Assembly (NCBI GenBank): GCA_937967795.1
Contig: CALBSK010000016.1
Location: 1 to 60,204, forward strand
Direction of reading: 5' to 3'
Length of the DNA stretch: 60,204 nt
Source of the DNA: an uncultured Alphaproteobacteria bacterium
GTDB lineage: Bacteria > Pseudomonadota > Alphaproteobacteria > UBA9655
Translations under genes and position numbers: made by a program
In this document: positions 28,801-36,032 of the stretch, one piece after another
How positions within the stretch are numbered: position 1 is the first letter of the stretch
Layout of the letters: the number at the start of each line of letters is the position of its first letter
Notes under the pieces: generated by a model
Told to the model about the DNA's origin: nothing
The model's database searches: none
Seen by the model: the letters and a program-made list of their open reading frames with translations, nothing else

Positions 28801-29919
28801 TCTTACTTCTAAAGGAACTCTCTTTTCCATCAAGGCTGCTAAGAGATATAAAGGATTTTTAAATCCGTAGAGAGGTATTAAATTTTTTTCTTGAAGGGAA
28901 GCCCCCGTTTCGGGACGAGAATTTTCGAGGACTTCTTTATGAGAAGGTTTTTTATAAGAAGCAAACTCAAAAAACCCTTTTCCCCTTGTGTTGTAATGAA
29001 TCTCAAGAGGCGGCAATTGGGGAGAGAGAGGTTCTGTAAGAAAACTCACAATAAAAGCGCGCGTAAAAGAGGAAAAAGAAAGAGATTCATAGAGTTTCTC
29101 TTTCTTTTCAGGAGTCGCTTTATCAATCTTTGCAAGGAACTGTTGGAAGGATATGCTTTTTTCAATCACACCCTTCTCATCGAGGGGTAATGTAACGTCT
29201 TCTTTTAAAAAAGGTATTGTTTCTGCACGCCTAAAAGTTCCATAGGCACTTTTGTGAGATCCAAATAAAAAATGATCGAGCAAATCTTGAGGAGAACGAA
29301 ATGTCCCTTTTTCGGTAGAAGAAGATTGAGATTTCTGGATGAGTTCTTGAGCCGCCTGGGGCAGCATTTTAAAATATCCCACCTGAGAAGATGAAAAGAA
29401 AATTCTAGGCTGACATATCTGTTTCCAAGAATCGGCGGTGCAAGTAGGGGCGAGAAGATGATCGATAAAACTACTATAGTAGTCTTCTAATTGGCAGAGA
29501 TTTTGTTTTATGTCTTCTTTAAAGGAAGAGAGAGATAAATGGAGTAAAGTTTGTGAAATTCTGGTCCTTAAATTTTGGATATCCTTAAAAACAGGATCTG
29601 AATTTTGAGGAGGAAACTGTTGAGGTTGGTTTTTGATGAGCTCTTCTGGCTGTTTTAAATCATCCAAAAGCTTTTGAACGGATTCATTTGTTTTTTCTTG
29701 GGAAAGAAGAAGGGAAAGATTTTCTTTAATTTCCGTAATTTTGTCTTCTTCCACAGTGCTTTCGCTTTGGGCACTCACTTTTCGAATCACAAGTCGAGAG
29801 GGTTTCTCTTTCTCCCAAGACATATGATAATAAACAGCTTGGACTTGAAGAGGATGAAAGATGAGGGAAAAGCTTATCATAATTGAAAGGAACGGACGAA
29901 GAATTCCTTTGATAAACAT
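22861..29919 (-). CDS. Giant multidomain exported effector: ankyrin, kinase-like, LRR, patatin and Ulp1-like protease domains
   Basis: This 2352-residue protein starts with a signal peptide (to ~28). Residues 30-580 are helical and unknown. Ankyrin-type repeats lie at ~590-660 (GKTPLDLAHKKEF). Residues ~745-880 resemble a PI3/4-kinase or related kinase fold: AVAKVMWKGLPVYFKE, a catalytic-type DGRADNYVV near 849 and VDNDQAF near 870. Leucine-rich repeats fill ~1140-1575 (LTSLNLRENYI, LTSLDLSDNNI). A patatin phospholipase follows: oxyanion loop DGGGMRG near 1635, nucleophile GTSVGG near 1667, and catalytic Asp in NDGGVG near 1813. The C-terminus (~2190-2310) matches Ulp1/C48-type deconjugases: HW near 2214, HDPMGG near 2238, DGFSCGV near 2288 with the nucleophile Cys. 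All key residues are present. AGGAAG precedes the ATG. The domains suggest host-membrane lipid attack and ubiquitin/SUMO-type deconjugation. Confidence 0.8.
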   Translation of the reverse strand: MFIKGILRPFLSIMISFSLIFHPLQVQAVYYHMSWEKEKPSRLVIRKVSAQSESTVEEDKITEIKENLSLLLSQEKTNESVQKLLDDLKQPEELIKNQPQQFPPQNSDPVFKDIQNLRTRISQTLLHLSLSSFKEDIKQNLCQLEDYYSSFIDHLLAPTCTADSWKQICQPRIFFSSSQVGYFKMLPQAAQELIQKSQSSSTEKGTFRSPQDLLDHFLFGSHKSAYGTFRRAETIPFLKEDVTLPLDEKGVIEKSISFQQFLAKIDKATPEKKEKLYESLSFSSFTRAFIVSFLTEPLSPQLPPLEIHYNTRGKGFFEFASYKKPSHKEVLENSRPETGASLQEKNLIPLYGFKNPLYLLAALMEKRVPLEVREVFLDRPPELGILQYGHFLEQGKKQEENTYPSPLPLGIRRLGDRWLELSASLKDHPYTRLKNILKSLHPLVFYYFQDKLDHHSNNLVKLYDHILTYEPRLESLYKRFPSLSPLEQMGKVYGAPGVVISQVESLQLFIDRCDLNWYLPHHVDKIYELLRWVSQYLPQEKGRPQRHKSWQDPLVWKQVLDYKGEGIIEQASRLGIDPNKIEGKADITQTRLHTVIQKAEQEASILPLIEELLKTKADPDALNSAGKTPLDLAHKKEFSQVVAALIRSGGGCKLNNKNAFQFYKTHDLKESLRLLQKRNQHFAWEYLWDSWPSSLHQEKISDPLKEGLPIETIHFGKKVLPPELVAQAFQKDAKDPSQIKLKPTEKFGNSAVAKVMWKGLPVYFKESPAFPGLEYMVSQLELTMSGGSVPLSEFVLIDGMPYLISQGIEGKNLRPVIDKDPSLKTITWDEEALYHKLILSMVTFPEDGRADNYVVQPCPDKPGKKRLVSVDNDQAFVPGIAKEKIGTASQNVIQVKCIPFCFPEMHKPIPRAVRDHFANQEPYGILSELLKKAENYHKSVIALKENAHKPSFLTLTHSGKPTYYGIPFVKNTLGRLYERMKTIHKTLGDLKNSNIAPYQLLEEVDWLLAQKYRPQNESVKNRFSRIETTAQNTQSSTAHRAILKGLEIPEVQNLGQTLKKKEEIGPSQALREMLDKANDVAWKDIAPSVQVFKELLTADQRAQFIREKINGSQLNEPELKRWMKVISETDTPDLTLSGNSVLTTRSLISHGNFFLNLQKLTLSKCINLDADNLVFYLADQCKGLQSLDLSETKITGFDKPYHYPGGVRSFILRKRQEIAFPFLRCLILNQCAQLKTITLMAPLERLEVQQCGRLSTPSLKKDATNELLPLQRLAAEGTVQFSSDWINSWIQQGTKVTLDARTAKGDYARVLEKIPPYPNWREEKLVIKIEWTEKGSDFLIDLKAVLSLSSLTSLDLAHSYVEADGVKVLSSHKNITSLNVSYNNIGLQEAQELIANMRLRTLNLRRNNLGIITKEFFMSSTLTNLNLSYTSWGYKEVFDGTERGARGTERPKYKTVEAKKHLSIKNDVIQELCKNTILTSLNIRENYIIGIKRFLDIIKKNTTLTSLNLQHNKIGNRGAGAFTENTTLTSLDLSDNNIEDYGAEELAKNTTLTSLNLEGNHLGDRGKKAIQEMLARNKKRAEEKKSDFPSFTVPLQQPSSAPSSSFPLPQSEEDSSSRKRSSAVDWLYMGLSIDGGGMRGLTPAIMQNHLSKVSQKPLYKIFDYMGGTSVGGILSLGNVATEDGITPLCSPQQLVKLFSEHGTRIFPPQGIMEKLKNPVGLRHSLYDPAPLETLLKGYFKDCTLKNVLTNVLVTGVIHGTNQPFLFDSGRAILDDSQDFLLRFVARGTSAAPTYFPSALIWNVKGNKNYIINDGGVGMNDPTSFIGTRLSRMAEDRHLNRDHFFVLSLGTGDLKNPYAPAVDAGLPGWLFKGGGGAIINAAMDAPMHFTRQFISEHFQGNYVRFQPILYWDWSDPRQDPSQNSRPVLINEAPLDKADPKYLQLYSVAAKHAAIKAFGEKENPTPFVRWLQENTDRKHLADLGFSSRNPDFKKAKVPFKLTQQEKSKEKEDEDSFMVSSLPSSQKDKITSWQRTYYTDADITEYVDSTLKHHPSFTYGLDHKYLLTQRGDSFKTLPDSEDGLSYIVAVTPAINKGGENNKQNFSKGFDVSSSNIDYHFDKSTHPFDVNEDVLQIINQGKAAGKSDSEILSEIREKKGNLDMLKESIPSLQERLYKEVCAFQKAKRDVFEEIMPEVMKEENGHVKILFPYNLDESHWLTGEIRLHKTNNTYKVEIFAHDPMGGGDIDEGNFKILEKSIQKRIKAYHSKAIFTFERKSSPYSRRQAEEDGFSCGVIVAEDFLQRIDGPIKKIVYPVGAEDLRNRHIETIRKNDPTLAFVQRNEPKLKFIQENTEK

Positions 29920-30043
29920 AAACTTCCTATTTATATTTCTAGAAATCTTGTTAAAAAGATCAATTTTTATTCAGCTATTATGAAATTCACTATAAGAAAA
30001 AATCTATTTCTAGAAAAGAAGAGATTTTTACAAAAAATTAGAG

Positions 30044-30271
30044 TTATTTAACCATAAGGGAGATCTTAGATCGGACGTTCGGAAGGGCCTCTTTTTTCTC
30101 TTTGCCTCTTTCCTTAAAAACAGGAAAAAATGAAAATGTCCCATGCTCAGCTCCAATAAAAACAAGCTTTTTTATGCCTTGTATGTCGGTCTCATTAATT
30201 TTAATGAGATTCTTGAAATTTCCGGGAGAAGCAACCATACTGACCATGATCTTACGTTCTCTAAACTGCAT
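30044..30271 (-). CDS. Hypothetical 75-residue protein
   Basis: This short frame is not recognised. It has a plausible composition (central NFKNLIKINETDIQGIKKL, then VFIGAEHG) and a basic C-terminus, but only a distant GGAAG stands before the ATG. It lies between the giant effector gene and integrase debris. It could be a relic of an element or a chance frame. Confidence 0.3.
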   Translation of the reverse strand: MQFRERKIMVSMVASPGNFKNLIKINETDIQGIKKLVFIGAEHGTFSFFPVFKERGKEKKEALPNVRSKISLMVK

Positions 30272-30310
30272 TATGCCGATCTTACTTCCTTCTCCGTCAA
30301 TTTCTTAACC

Positions 30311-30394
30311 TTATTCCCAAAAAAATTCAGCCGCTTGCCGTAAAGGTTCACCCGCTAAATGAGCATATCTTTGGGTTGTAGAAACTTGTGTGTC
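30311..30394 (-). pseudogene. C-terminal remnant of a tyrosine integrase
   Basis: Read on the minus strand these bases encode 27 residues, DTQVSTTQRYAHLAGEPLRQ followed by AAEFFWE and a stop. This aligns with HTQAATTQRYAHLADEPLRE, the region around the catalytic Tyr of the integrase at 37773-38960. The rest of the gene is gone and the homology stops exactly where a copy of the 21.2-kb module begins (about 30398). It is the scar of an earlier or related integrated element. Confidence 0.85.
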
Positions 30395-30397
30395 GGA

Positions 30398-30757
30398 TCA
30401 ACAGAATCAATAAGAGAGTAGAAGAAGCAGGGAAAAGAGCCCAAAAAGAAGCAATTTATGCTTTGTGTGACATTGAGCGTTCTTGCTTGGTGTTATAACA
30501 GACTCTCTCCTCAGCTTAATCATTTTAAAGAGATACAAGAAAGCGAAAAACAAAAGATCCTGAAGAAAAGAAACCAATCTTTACAAAAACTTAACAAGAA
30601 GACTCAACACATGGGAGAAGAGGTTCCTTCCTTTTTAGGAGGAATGGAAGAGTCCATCAAGCAAAAGCAGAAAGAGCATGAAAAATTTGTTGAGAGATTT
30701 ATAAAGAAACAGAATAACGTCTTTGATGCCATTGACGCTTTTGCAGGAGAAAAGTAG
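30398..30757 (+). pseudogene. Degraded second copy of the two-gene membrane coiled-coil module
   Basis: Bases 30401-30450 encode RINKRVEEAGKRAQKEA, matching RIHKRVEEAGKKARKEA near the end of the protein at 21247-21750. The sequence then jumps directly to the second gene: the frame from ATG 30458 (MLCVTLSVLAWCYNRLSPQL, 99 residues) is closely similar to residues ~13-112 of the protein at 21747-22085, ending in the identical FDAIDAFAGEK. An internal deletion therefore removed the end of gene one and the first codons of gene two, and no ribosome site remains. The second frame is otherwise open. Confidence 0.8.
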
Positions 30758-30939
30758 GTTAAATTTCTTGCGGGAATAGGGTAACTCTAAGTTTTGTTAA
30801 TTGACATTTCCAATAGAACCCTTTGAAGAAAAACTTCTAGACATCCATCCTATGTTTGAAACAGCCAGGGTTTATGCGAGCATAAGTGAGTACAGAAAAT
30901 GAAATGATCCCATTTATTTCATCTTCCTTTAAAAATTAG

Positions 30940-30956
30940 TTATCATCTAATGATAA
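30940..30956. promoter_or_regulatory. Palindromic operator candidate of the TumE/TumA-type locus
   Basis: TTATCAT-CTA-ATGATAA is a perfect 7-bp inverted repeat with a 3-base centre, ending 17 bases before the toxin ATG at 30974. It is where an autoregulating antitoxin would bind. The downstream HTH protein at 31317 is the likely ligand. This is inference from position and symmetry. Confidence 0.5.
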
Positions 30957-30973
30957 ACATGCTAGGATAATAT

Positions 30974-31320
30974 ATGAATGAGAGCCATGATTTTACCTTA
31001 GAAGCGCTTATTGATTTAGATGGGTTTATCGCGGAAATAGGAGAAGGGTATTGGGTGAAAATAGAAGCGAAAAAAGTCAAGAAGGATCAGGAAAGCCTCA
31101 TGGAATTAAGTATTCTCTTACCCTCCATACCTCAAAGGGAGAAAGGATATTAGGGTATGATAATGCCCATGCCGTTCCTTTCAAAGCTTCCATAAAGGCC
31201 CATGATCATATGCATAAGCGGGATAAAATCATTAAGTATATTTATTTAGATGCAGCAAAACTTTTAGAAGACTTCTGGAAAGAAGTTGAACGAATTTGCG
31301 AGAAAGGGCAAGGAAAATGA
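30974..31320 (+). pseudogene. TumE-type (DUF6516) toxin, broken by a one-base deletion
   Basis: The first part (ATG 30974; FTLEALIDLDGFIAEIGEGY, WVKIEAKKVKKDQE) and the second (KPHGIKYSLTLHTSKGERIL, GYDNAHAV, LLEDFWKEVERI) lie in frames offset by one base. Together they match the DUF6516/TumE family, which has the pattern 'L.DL.G.....GyWVk......PHGi.YSLTLHd..g.RilG.DNAH'. The break is at GATCAGGAAAGCCT (31085-31098), where one extra A would restore E-K-P-H-G. AGGATAAT precedes the ATG. The toxin is therefore probably inactive, while the antitoxin gene that overlaps its stop (ATGA) is intact. Confidence 0.75.
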
Positions 31321-31706
31321 CACAAGTGCATATATTGAGAATAGGAATTGCACCTTATGAGAAAATTAAAGAGAGGACTTTAGCGATTGCCCGGGGAGAC
31401 TATAAGCTCTTACCTACTGAGCCAAAGGTATGGTTTTCTTCCATGGAATCCTTTGCTCAAGTTCTTTCTACCCGAAATAAACTTCTTCTTGAAATGATTG
31501 CTCAAGCCAAGCCCCAATCTATGACAGAATTGGCTCAGCTTTCAGGCAGGCAAAAGAGCAATCTTTCCCGAACGCTCAAGACAATGGCACACTATGGATT
31601 AGTTAAGCTACATCGTAAGAAAAGCGGGGAGGTTCAGCCCCAAGTAACCTTCGATCATCTGAGAGTAGACCTGCCTCTTATTTTTGGGGAAAGAGCCATC
31701 CATTAA
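31317..31706 (+). CDS. TumA-type antitoxin, HTH (MarR-like) regulator
   Basis: The start is taken at the ATG overlapping the toxin's TGA (31317), with AAGGAAA just before it, giving 129 residues. The N-terminus YEKIKERTLAIARGDYKLLP and the core EPKVWFSSMESFAQVLS, then MTELAQLSGRQKSNLSRTLK, followed by YGLVKLHRKK, are a winged-helix HTH characteristic of the partner gene of DUF6516 toxins. It would neutralise the toxin and repress the operon, probably at the palindrome at 30940. With the toxin frameshifted it is a solitary or orphaned antitoxin. Confidence 0.8.
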   Translation: MTQVHILRIGIAPYEKIKERTLAIARGDYKLLPTEPKVWFSSMESFAQVLSTRNKLLLEMIAQAKPQSMTELAQLSGRQKSNLSRTLKTMAHYGLVKLHRKKSGEVQPQVTFDHLRVDLPLIFGERAIH

Positions 31707-31720
31707 AAGAGAGCCACAGT

Positions 31721-33607
31721 TCATATATTTTCAGGTTTAACATTGGTTTGAATTGTTGCGACTTTAGTATAGAGCTTGATAATTTTATCATGAAGGTTGC
31801 GTAACTGCTTCCTTAGATAGAAGGGCAACTGTTTGCCTACCCAGGGAGGGAGGGTTACTGAACCTAATTTGACATCCTTGTCAGCCAAAAAAACATGCTC
31901 TTGAATTTCTTGGCCATTCTTTTCCAGTGTAATAATTGTCGTTTTGGGGAGTTGAAAAATTCGATGGGAACTCCCATTTTCTCTTCTTTTGCAGCCGAGA
32001 TCTTCTAAATAATGCATATACTCTTCACGTGTAAAACTCCAATCTTCATCCTCTATTTGATTAAAGACAACGTGGGCTCGTGTTCCCAGTTTGGGTAATG
32101 TAGGTGAAAGGACTTCCGGAACAGGTACGGTTTCTTCTTTGGGAATTTTTGTTTGAAGAGGGATACCTCGGGTTTTAATTTTTGGGGTTTTTTGCTCTAG
32201 AACATAGCGTGAGGACACAGAAGAGCTTGGCGTTTCACAAGAATTTTCAGAAGAAGAAGGGATGTGACTTTTACGTTTATCTGCGCTTCTTTTTTCTTCT
32301 TCAGCTTTTTTCTTTCTCTCATCTTCAAGTTTTTGTTCCCTTTCCACAGCTTCTCTTTGAGCTTGCTTTATTACTTCAATACGCTTTTGGCGAAAGGTCT
32401 CCTTACGTTTTTCCTTTCCTTGTTTTCTCTCTAGCTTTTTTTCATCCAAAGAAGGGGGGCTCTTTTGAAGTTCTTTTCCACTCTTTCCTTTGTTTTCTTG
32501 CTGACTCCTTTCATGTAGGTGTCTTTTCCACTCTTCCATAAAATAAAATGTTTCGATTGATGTTTGAATGGATTGGAAAGTTTCTCCCCATGATTTTTCA
32601 AAAGTGTTATTTTTAATGGCTTCTAAGATCTCATCATAAAATTCCATTTCCTTTTCTTTATGGCCACTCATCCCATAAGCTGTAGCCAAATTATATTTGA
32701 CAAATAAATATTCAGGCGCGGAAGGCTCAAGACTGTTATTAGCTTGGTGCCGTAAGGCAATTCCTTTATCCCAATTCCCCATACTCAAGTAGCAACTCCC
32801 TACAGTTGTAAGAAGAAGAAAGTATTCATTCTGATACAAATTTTTTAAGTTTTTTATTTGTTCAAAGTATCGAATACAATCATTATTTTTATCTATTCCC
32901 CAACTTCCTAAAGAAGCGTAACAAAGGGCTTTTGTATGCTCAATAGGGGCAAGAGCTTTACAGTTTAGCGCTTGAAGAGCGTGACTTAAAGAATCTTTAG
33001 AATTTAAGAACCTATCGTAACATACAGCAAGATTAAGATGAGTACGACCATACATGCCCTCATCTTGATGAGGTATGCTGAGAGCCTTTTTATTATATTC
33101 TAAAGCCATTTCAGGATGGGTAAGGTATAAGTCTTGGGCCGTTTTAGCATATGTATTCCCAAAGACTTTATATATTTGAGCACCGATCACTTTTTCAATG
33201 TCTTCGAGAGAAGCAAGCTCTTCTGCTTTTTGTAAATGGCCAGAAGCTAAAAGTGACTTCTCTAAGTGCACATACACCACAGATATGTTAACATGGGTTC
33301 GTGCAAGATTTAACTTGGATAATCCACTCATATTCAGGATTTCCTTGTAACAACCTAATTGTTTATCCCTTTCCCCAAGATGAAAATGGCCAGCAGCTTT
33401 TTGCATATAGGCCTCAAAAATTATTTGGGTATTTTTTTCTCTATGAGGATGGACCGCACCGCTTTTTTTATATTGAGAAATAATTATATCGTTTTTGCTG
33501 ATGAGGGAACGACATTTTTCTTTATCCCACCGAAGGTCATCTTCCATAGCGTATGTAGGGGAAGACGTTATAATAAAAAGAAAGAGAAGAACTTGAAAAA
33601 AAGGCAT
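31721..33607 (-). CDS. Exported TPR protein with a HicA-like C-terminal domain
   Basis: The protein has 628 residues. The signal peptide is MPFFQVLLFLFIITSSPTYA followed by MEDDLR. Residues ~40-360 are TPR repeats (LARTHVNISVVYVHLEK, MALEYNKKALSI, YGRTHLNLAVCYDRF, YLFVKYNLATAYGMSG). Residues ~370-450 are a Lys/Glu/Gln-rich coiled coil, followed by a Ser-rich linker. The last ~110 residues read FTREEYMHYLEDLGCKRREN, GSSHRIFQ, a strand, then LPPWVGKQLPFYLRKQLRNL. That is the HicA order of helix, G-S-H with the catalytic-type His, strand, 'P.H..k.l...LR.iL'. It shares layout with the protein at 1591-3609. HicA toxins normally act inside the cell with HicB; here the domain is exported and no HicB is adjacent. 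Confidence 0.65.
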   Translation of the reverse strand: MPFFQVLLFLFIITSSPTYAMEDDLRWDKEKCRSLISKNDIIISQYKKSGAVHPHREKNTQIIFEAYMQKAAGHFHLGERDKQLGCYKEILNMSGLSKLNLARTHVNISVVYVHLEKSLLASGHLQKAEELASLEDIEKVIGAQIYKVFGNTYAKTAQDLYLTHPEMALEYNKKALSIPHQDEGMYGRTHLNLAVCYDRFLNSKDSLSHALQALNCKALAPIEHTKALCYASLGSWGIDKNNDCIRYFEQIKNLKNLYQNEYFLLLTTVGSCYLSMGNWDKGIALRHQANNSLEPSAPEYLFVKYNLATAYGMSGHKEKEMEFYDEILEAIKNNTFEKSWGETFQSIQTSIETFYFMEEWKRHLHERSQQENKGKSGKELQKSPPSLDEKKLERKQGKEKRKETFRQKRIEVIKQAQREAVEREQKLEDERKKKAEEEKRSADKRKSHIPSSSENSCETPSSSVSSRYVLEQKTPKIKTRGIPLQTKIPKEETVPVPEVLSPTLPKLGTRAHVVFNQIEDEDWSFTREEYMHYLEDLGCKRRENGSSHRIFQLPKTTIITLEKNGQEIQEHVFLADKDVKLGSVTLPPWVGKQLPFYLRKQLRNLHDKIIKLYTKVATIQTNVKPENI

Positions 33608-33705
33608 AAAACTTTCCCGCTATAGACGTTTAACAGTATAATTTCTTATTTATCTTTGAAAAGATAAAAATCTCGAATTATGTGAACAGAGCGAACACGC
33701 CATTT

Positions 33706-33739
33706 TGATCAAGGAGGGATGGTCCTCCCTTCTTGATCA
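33706..33739 (-). terminator. Hairpin downstream of the 33770-34915 gene
   Basis: TGATCAAGGAGGGA pairs with the following TCCCTTCTTGATCA (one G-U pair) around a short loop. It lies about 30 bases beyond the minus-strand stop at 33770. The T-run expected of an intrinsic terminator is weak, so it may instead stabilise the 3' end of the transcript. Confidence 0.45.
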
Positions 33740-33769
33740 TCAATATAAAGGGCCAGGGCATCCTGCTTC

Positions 33770-34915
33770 TTATTTATCCTTTAGAAAAGATTCAATATCT
33801 TCGTATTTCTTTGGAAGAGCCTTAGTGTTAATCTTATAAAGGACAGTTGCCGCTATATATTTTTTGTAATCTTCCTCTAAATCTTTCCAACCATTTACCC
33901 ATTCTTTTTCGTCCGTGCCGTCATTGAGCTTTTTTAAAAGTGCCGCAACAGTTGCATGAGTTTCTCCACTTGTCCAGAAAGGTCCTTGTATTTGTTCAAT
34001 ACTAGAAACCATTTTTTTAAAATTAGACTTTCCTAATAAAGTGATCTCAGCATCGAGCCCGCTTTCTAGTTTTTCTTTAATGTAAGATAAAAGAGGGGTT
34101 TTGCCTTCCTCAGCTTGCTCATCTTCTACCACTATATAAGAAGGGAGAGAGGGGTTATTTGAAGAAATATCGGATTTTATTAATTCATGAACTTCCTTAG
34201 TGGGAATCCAGGGTAAAAAAATTTTGGGATCTTTTTTCAACAGCATGGCTACGCAGTGCCCAGGCACTTGATCTTCAGGGATAAGAAGGGGCTTTAAAGA
34301 AGGATTGGAAGAGGAGAGGGAAAAAATTTTCCTTAACTGTTCACTTTTTTCTGACAGAGACGCTATACATTCTTTTAGGTTTTTATCTTCCGTTTTTAGA
34401 TTTTTTAAAAAGGATACCTCTTTTTCTGTTGAAAGAAAACAGAGCTCTACGTTTTTCTTTTCTTCTTCCAACTCCTGCAGTCGGACAGCCATCTTTTCAA
34501 TTGTTTTTATTCTTTGCTCTTCTTCTAGCCGTTTGGCTTTCTTTTTGTCTTCATACTCACGAATATAATTATGAGCCTTCTTACAGGCAGAGCATGTTTC
34601 TATTAAATAGCTCTCTCTGAGTTGCCAATCTTGGTTGGTTTGAAGGTCATGATCTGTCCTACTACTCCCCCAATAACTTCCATTTCTTAAGCCCCAACCA
34701 TTAGCATTATAGTCCGCTCTACGATAAGACGTAATTTTATCTTCACTGTTTCTCGCATCAACATTATGTTCGCTGAGAATGCGTTTTGCATCACTGTATT
34801 TTAAAACAGCTTTTTCATCCTCGTCAGTCAGCATCGCAAAGCTAATAGATAGCAAGCCGGGGAACAATAATAATGCCAGACTAGCGGCTAACGGTTTAAA
34901 AAGTCTTTGAGGCAT
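33770..34915 (-). CDS. Exported coiled-coil protein of unknown function
   Basis: The protein has 381 residues. A clear signal peptide (MPQRLFKPLAASLALLLFPG, ending SFA) is followed by MLTDEDEK. Residues ~95-110 contain a C-S-A-C pair (IETCSACKKAH) that could bind metal or form a disulfide. Residues ~115-210 are a long Lys/Glu coiled coil. The C-terminal ~170 residues are mixed and unrecognised (TSGETHATVAALLKKL, WVNGWKDLEEDYKKYI). It belongs, by its N-terminal design, with the other exported proteins in this window. It is transcribed in the same direction as the TPR/HicA-like gene but 160 bases upstream with a hairpin between. Confidence 0.6.
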   Translation of the reverse strand: MPQRLFKPLAASLALLLFPGLLSISFAMLTDEDEKAVLKYSDAKRILSEHNVDARNSEDKITSYRRADYNANGWGLRNGSYWGSSRTDHDLQTNQDWQLRESYLIETCSACKKAHNYIREYEDKKKAKRLEEEQRIKTIEKMAVRLQELEEEKKNVELCFLSTEKEVSFLKNLKTEDKNLKECIASLSEKSEQLRKIFSLSSSNPSLKPLLIPEDQVPGHCVAMLLKKDPKIFLPWIPTKEVHELIKSDISSNNPSLPSYIVVEDEQAEEGKTPLLSYIKEKLESGLDAEITLLGKSNFKKMVSSIEQIQGPFWTSGETHATVAALLKKLNDGTDEKEWVNGWKDLEEDYKKYIAATVLYKINTKALPKKYEDIESFLKDK

Positions 34916-34935
34916 AGAGATTTTCCTTTCTTATA

Positions 34936-35169
34936 GGGTGTGTTATCTAGGTTGTACTCACTTTTGGTAAAGTTTTAGAAGAATGATAAGATGGTGCTCC
35001 AACAACAACGAGGAACACTATCATGGAAAAATATTACATTACGGATGAAACTTTTGCAAAAATTTTAGTATGTTTAAGAAGTAAAAAAAGAAGCGAGCAA
35101 GATATTTACTGTAAAAATCATGAGCAAGCAAGGACATTTATGGAGAGTATGCGAGTTCAGTACATATGA
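34936..35169 (+). mobile_element. Remnant of an IS5-type element (left end and start of transposase)
   Basis: From ATG 35023 a 48-codon frame reads MEKYYITDETFAKILVCLRS, then IYCKNHEQARTFMES. This matches the N-terminal 'Y.I.d..f..Il.fLr...gIYCknee..R.FieA' region of IS5-type transposases found in related symbionts, ending at TGA 35167 after sequence unlike the family. The ~85 bases before it (from TAGGGTGTGTTATCTAGG) probably include the left IS end. The rest of the element is missing, so it is non-functional. Confidence 0.55.
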
Positions 35170-35249
35170 GACTCATGCGCCGCTAATCAGCGATTCTAAG
35201 CGTAAACCCCAGATTTTTTCGTTATTCAAGAATACAAAAGGCCTTTCCT

Positions 35250-35846
35250 CTACTTCTCCCTCTTCAGGTGTTCCATGTGCCAATCTTTCGCGTAATTATA
35301 AAATTTGCTTATATAATCATTCATTTTTCCTAGGCATGGGCCGCGGTGGGTATTGTAAAAATCCTGTAAAACAGAGTTATCTTTAAAATCATCAGTAATT
35401 ATGCCATGCATGACCTTGAGAAAATTTGTCTTGAATTCATTGAAATAGGTCTTTAAAGCCATTTGAATCAAGACATCGTCAGCCTTCATGATCTCAAATG
35501 CCTGGGCACAATGCTCATCAAATTTAGCGAATAATTCTTGTTCACTTTTCGACAAAAGAGGGTTCTCTCCTTCCGGATTATGGGTTTCTATTTCCCATAA
35601 GGCTGCATGATGGATCATTTTCATCAACGTGTAGTTAACAATCAGATTTTTCATTAAGGATGACTGATCTTTATGAGGGGGTAAAAATTTCTGTATATCT
35701 GAATTCTTGGATAGCTTCTTTTCGATGTAAGAACGGCATGCTTTTTGAGTGTCCTTTAATGCCCTAATATCGTAATATTTTTTGTTTAAAAGCTCTTGAG
35801 CGAACCTCTGTACTGCTTGATAGTCTTGTGATGTTTGTTCTTGCAT
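35250..35846 (-). CDS. Hypothetical helical protein
   Basis: This 198-residue protein is not recognised. It has no signal peptide or membrane segment and is predicted almost wholly helical, with a mix of His, Lys and aromatic residues (ETHNPEGENPLLSKSEQELF; GIITDDFKDNSVLQDFYNTH). The fold might be a helical bundle. A weak GGAGAA precedes the ATG. The neighbouring genes give no functional hint. Length and composition support a real gene. Confidence 0.5.
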   Translation of the reverse strand: MQEQTSQDYQAVQRFAQELLNKKYYDIRALKDTQKACRSYIEKKLSKNSDIQKFLPPHKDQSSLMKNLIVNYTLMKMIHHAALWEIETHNPEGENPLLSKSEQELFAKFDEHCAQAFEIMKADDVLIQMALKTYFNEFKTNFLKVMHGIITDDFKDNSVLQDFYNTHRGPCLGKMNDYISKFYNYAKDWHMEHLKREK

Positions 35847-36032
35847 GTTTTCTCCGTTAAATGGCGTTAAGTTAAACTTTTATTGTTGCTAAAAACATTA
35901 AGATTTTATATAAATAACTTTATAAACTTTTTTGCAAATTTATTTACATTAAAATAAGTTACCATAACGGTTTTTAACCTGTCAACACTTTTTTTAATGT
36001 TAAGATATTTCGTCATGAAATATGGAGTGGAG

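Noticed and set aside
30271..30394. A longer integrase remnant continuing to a stop at 30271
   Set aside because: A run of seven T on the minus strand shifts the frame, and the real end is TAA at 30311-30313. The remainder is not integrase-like.
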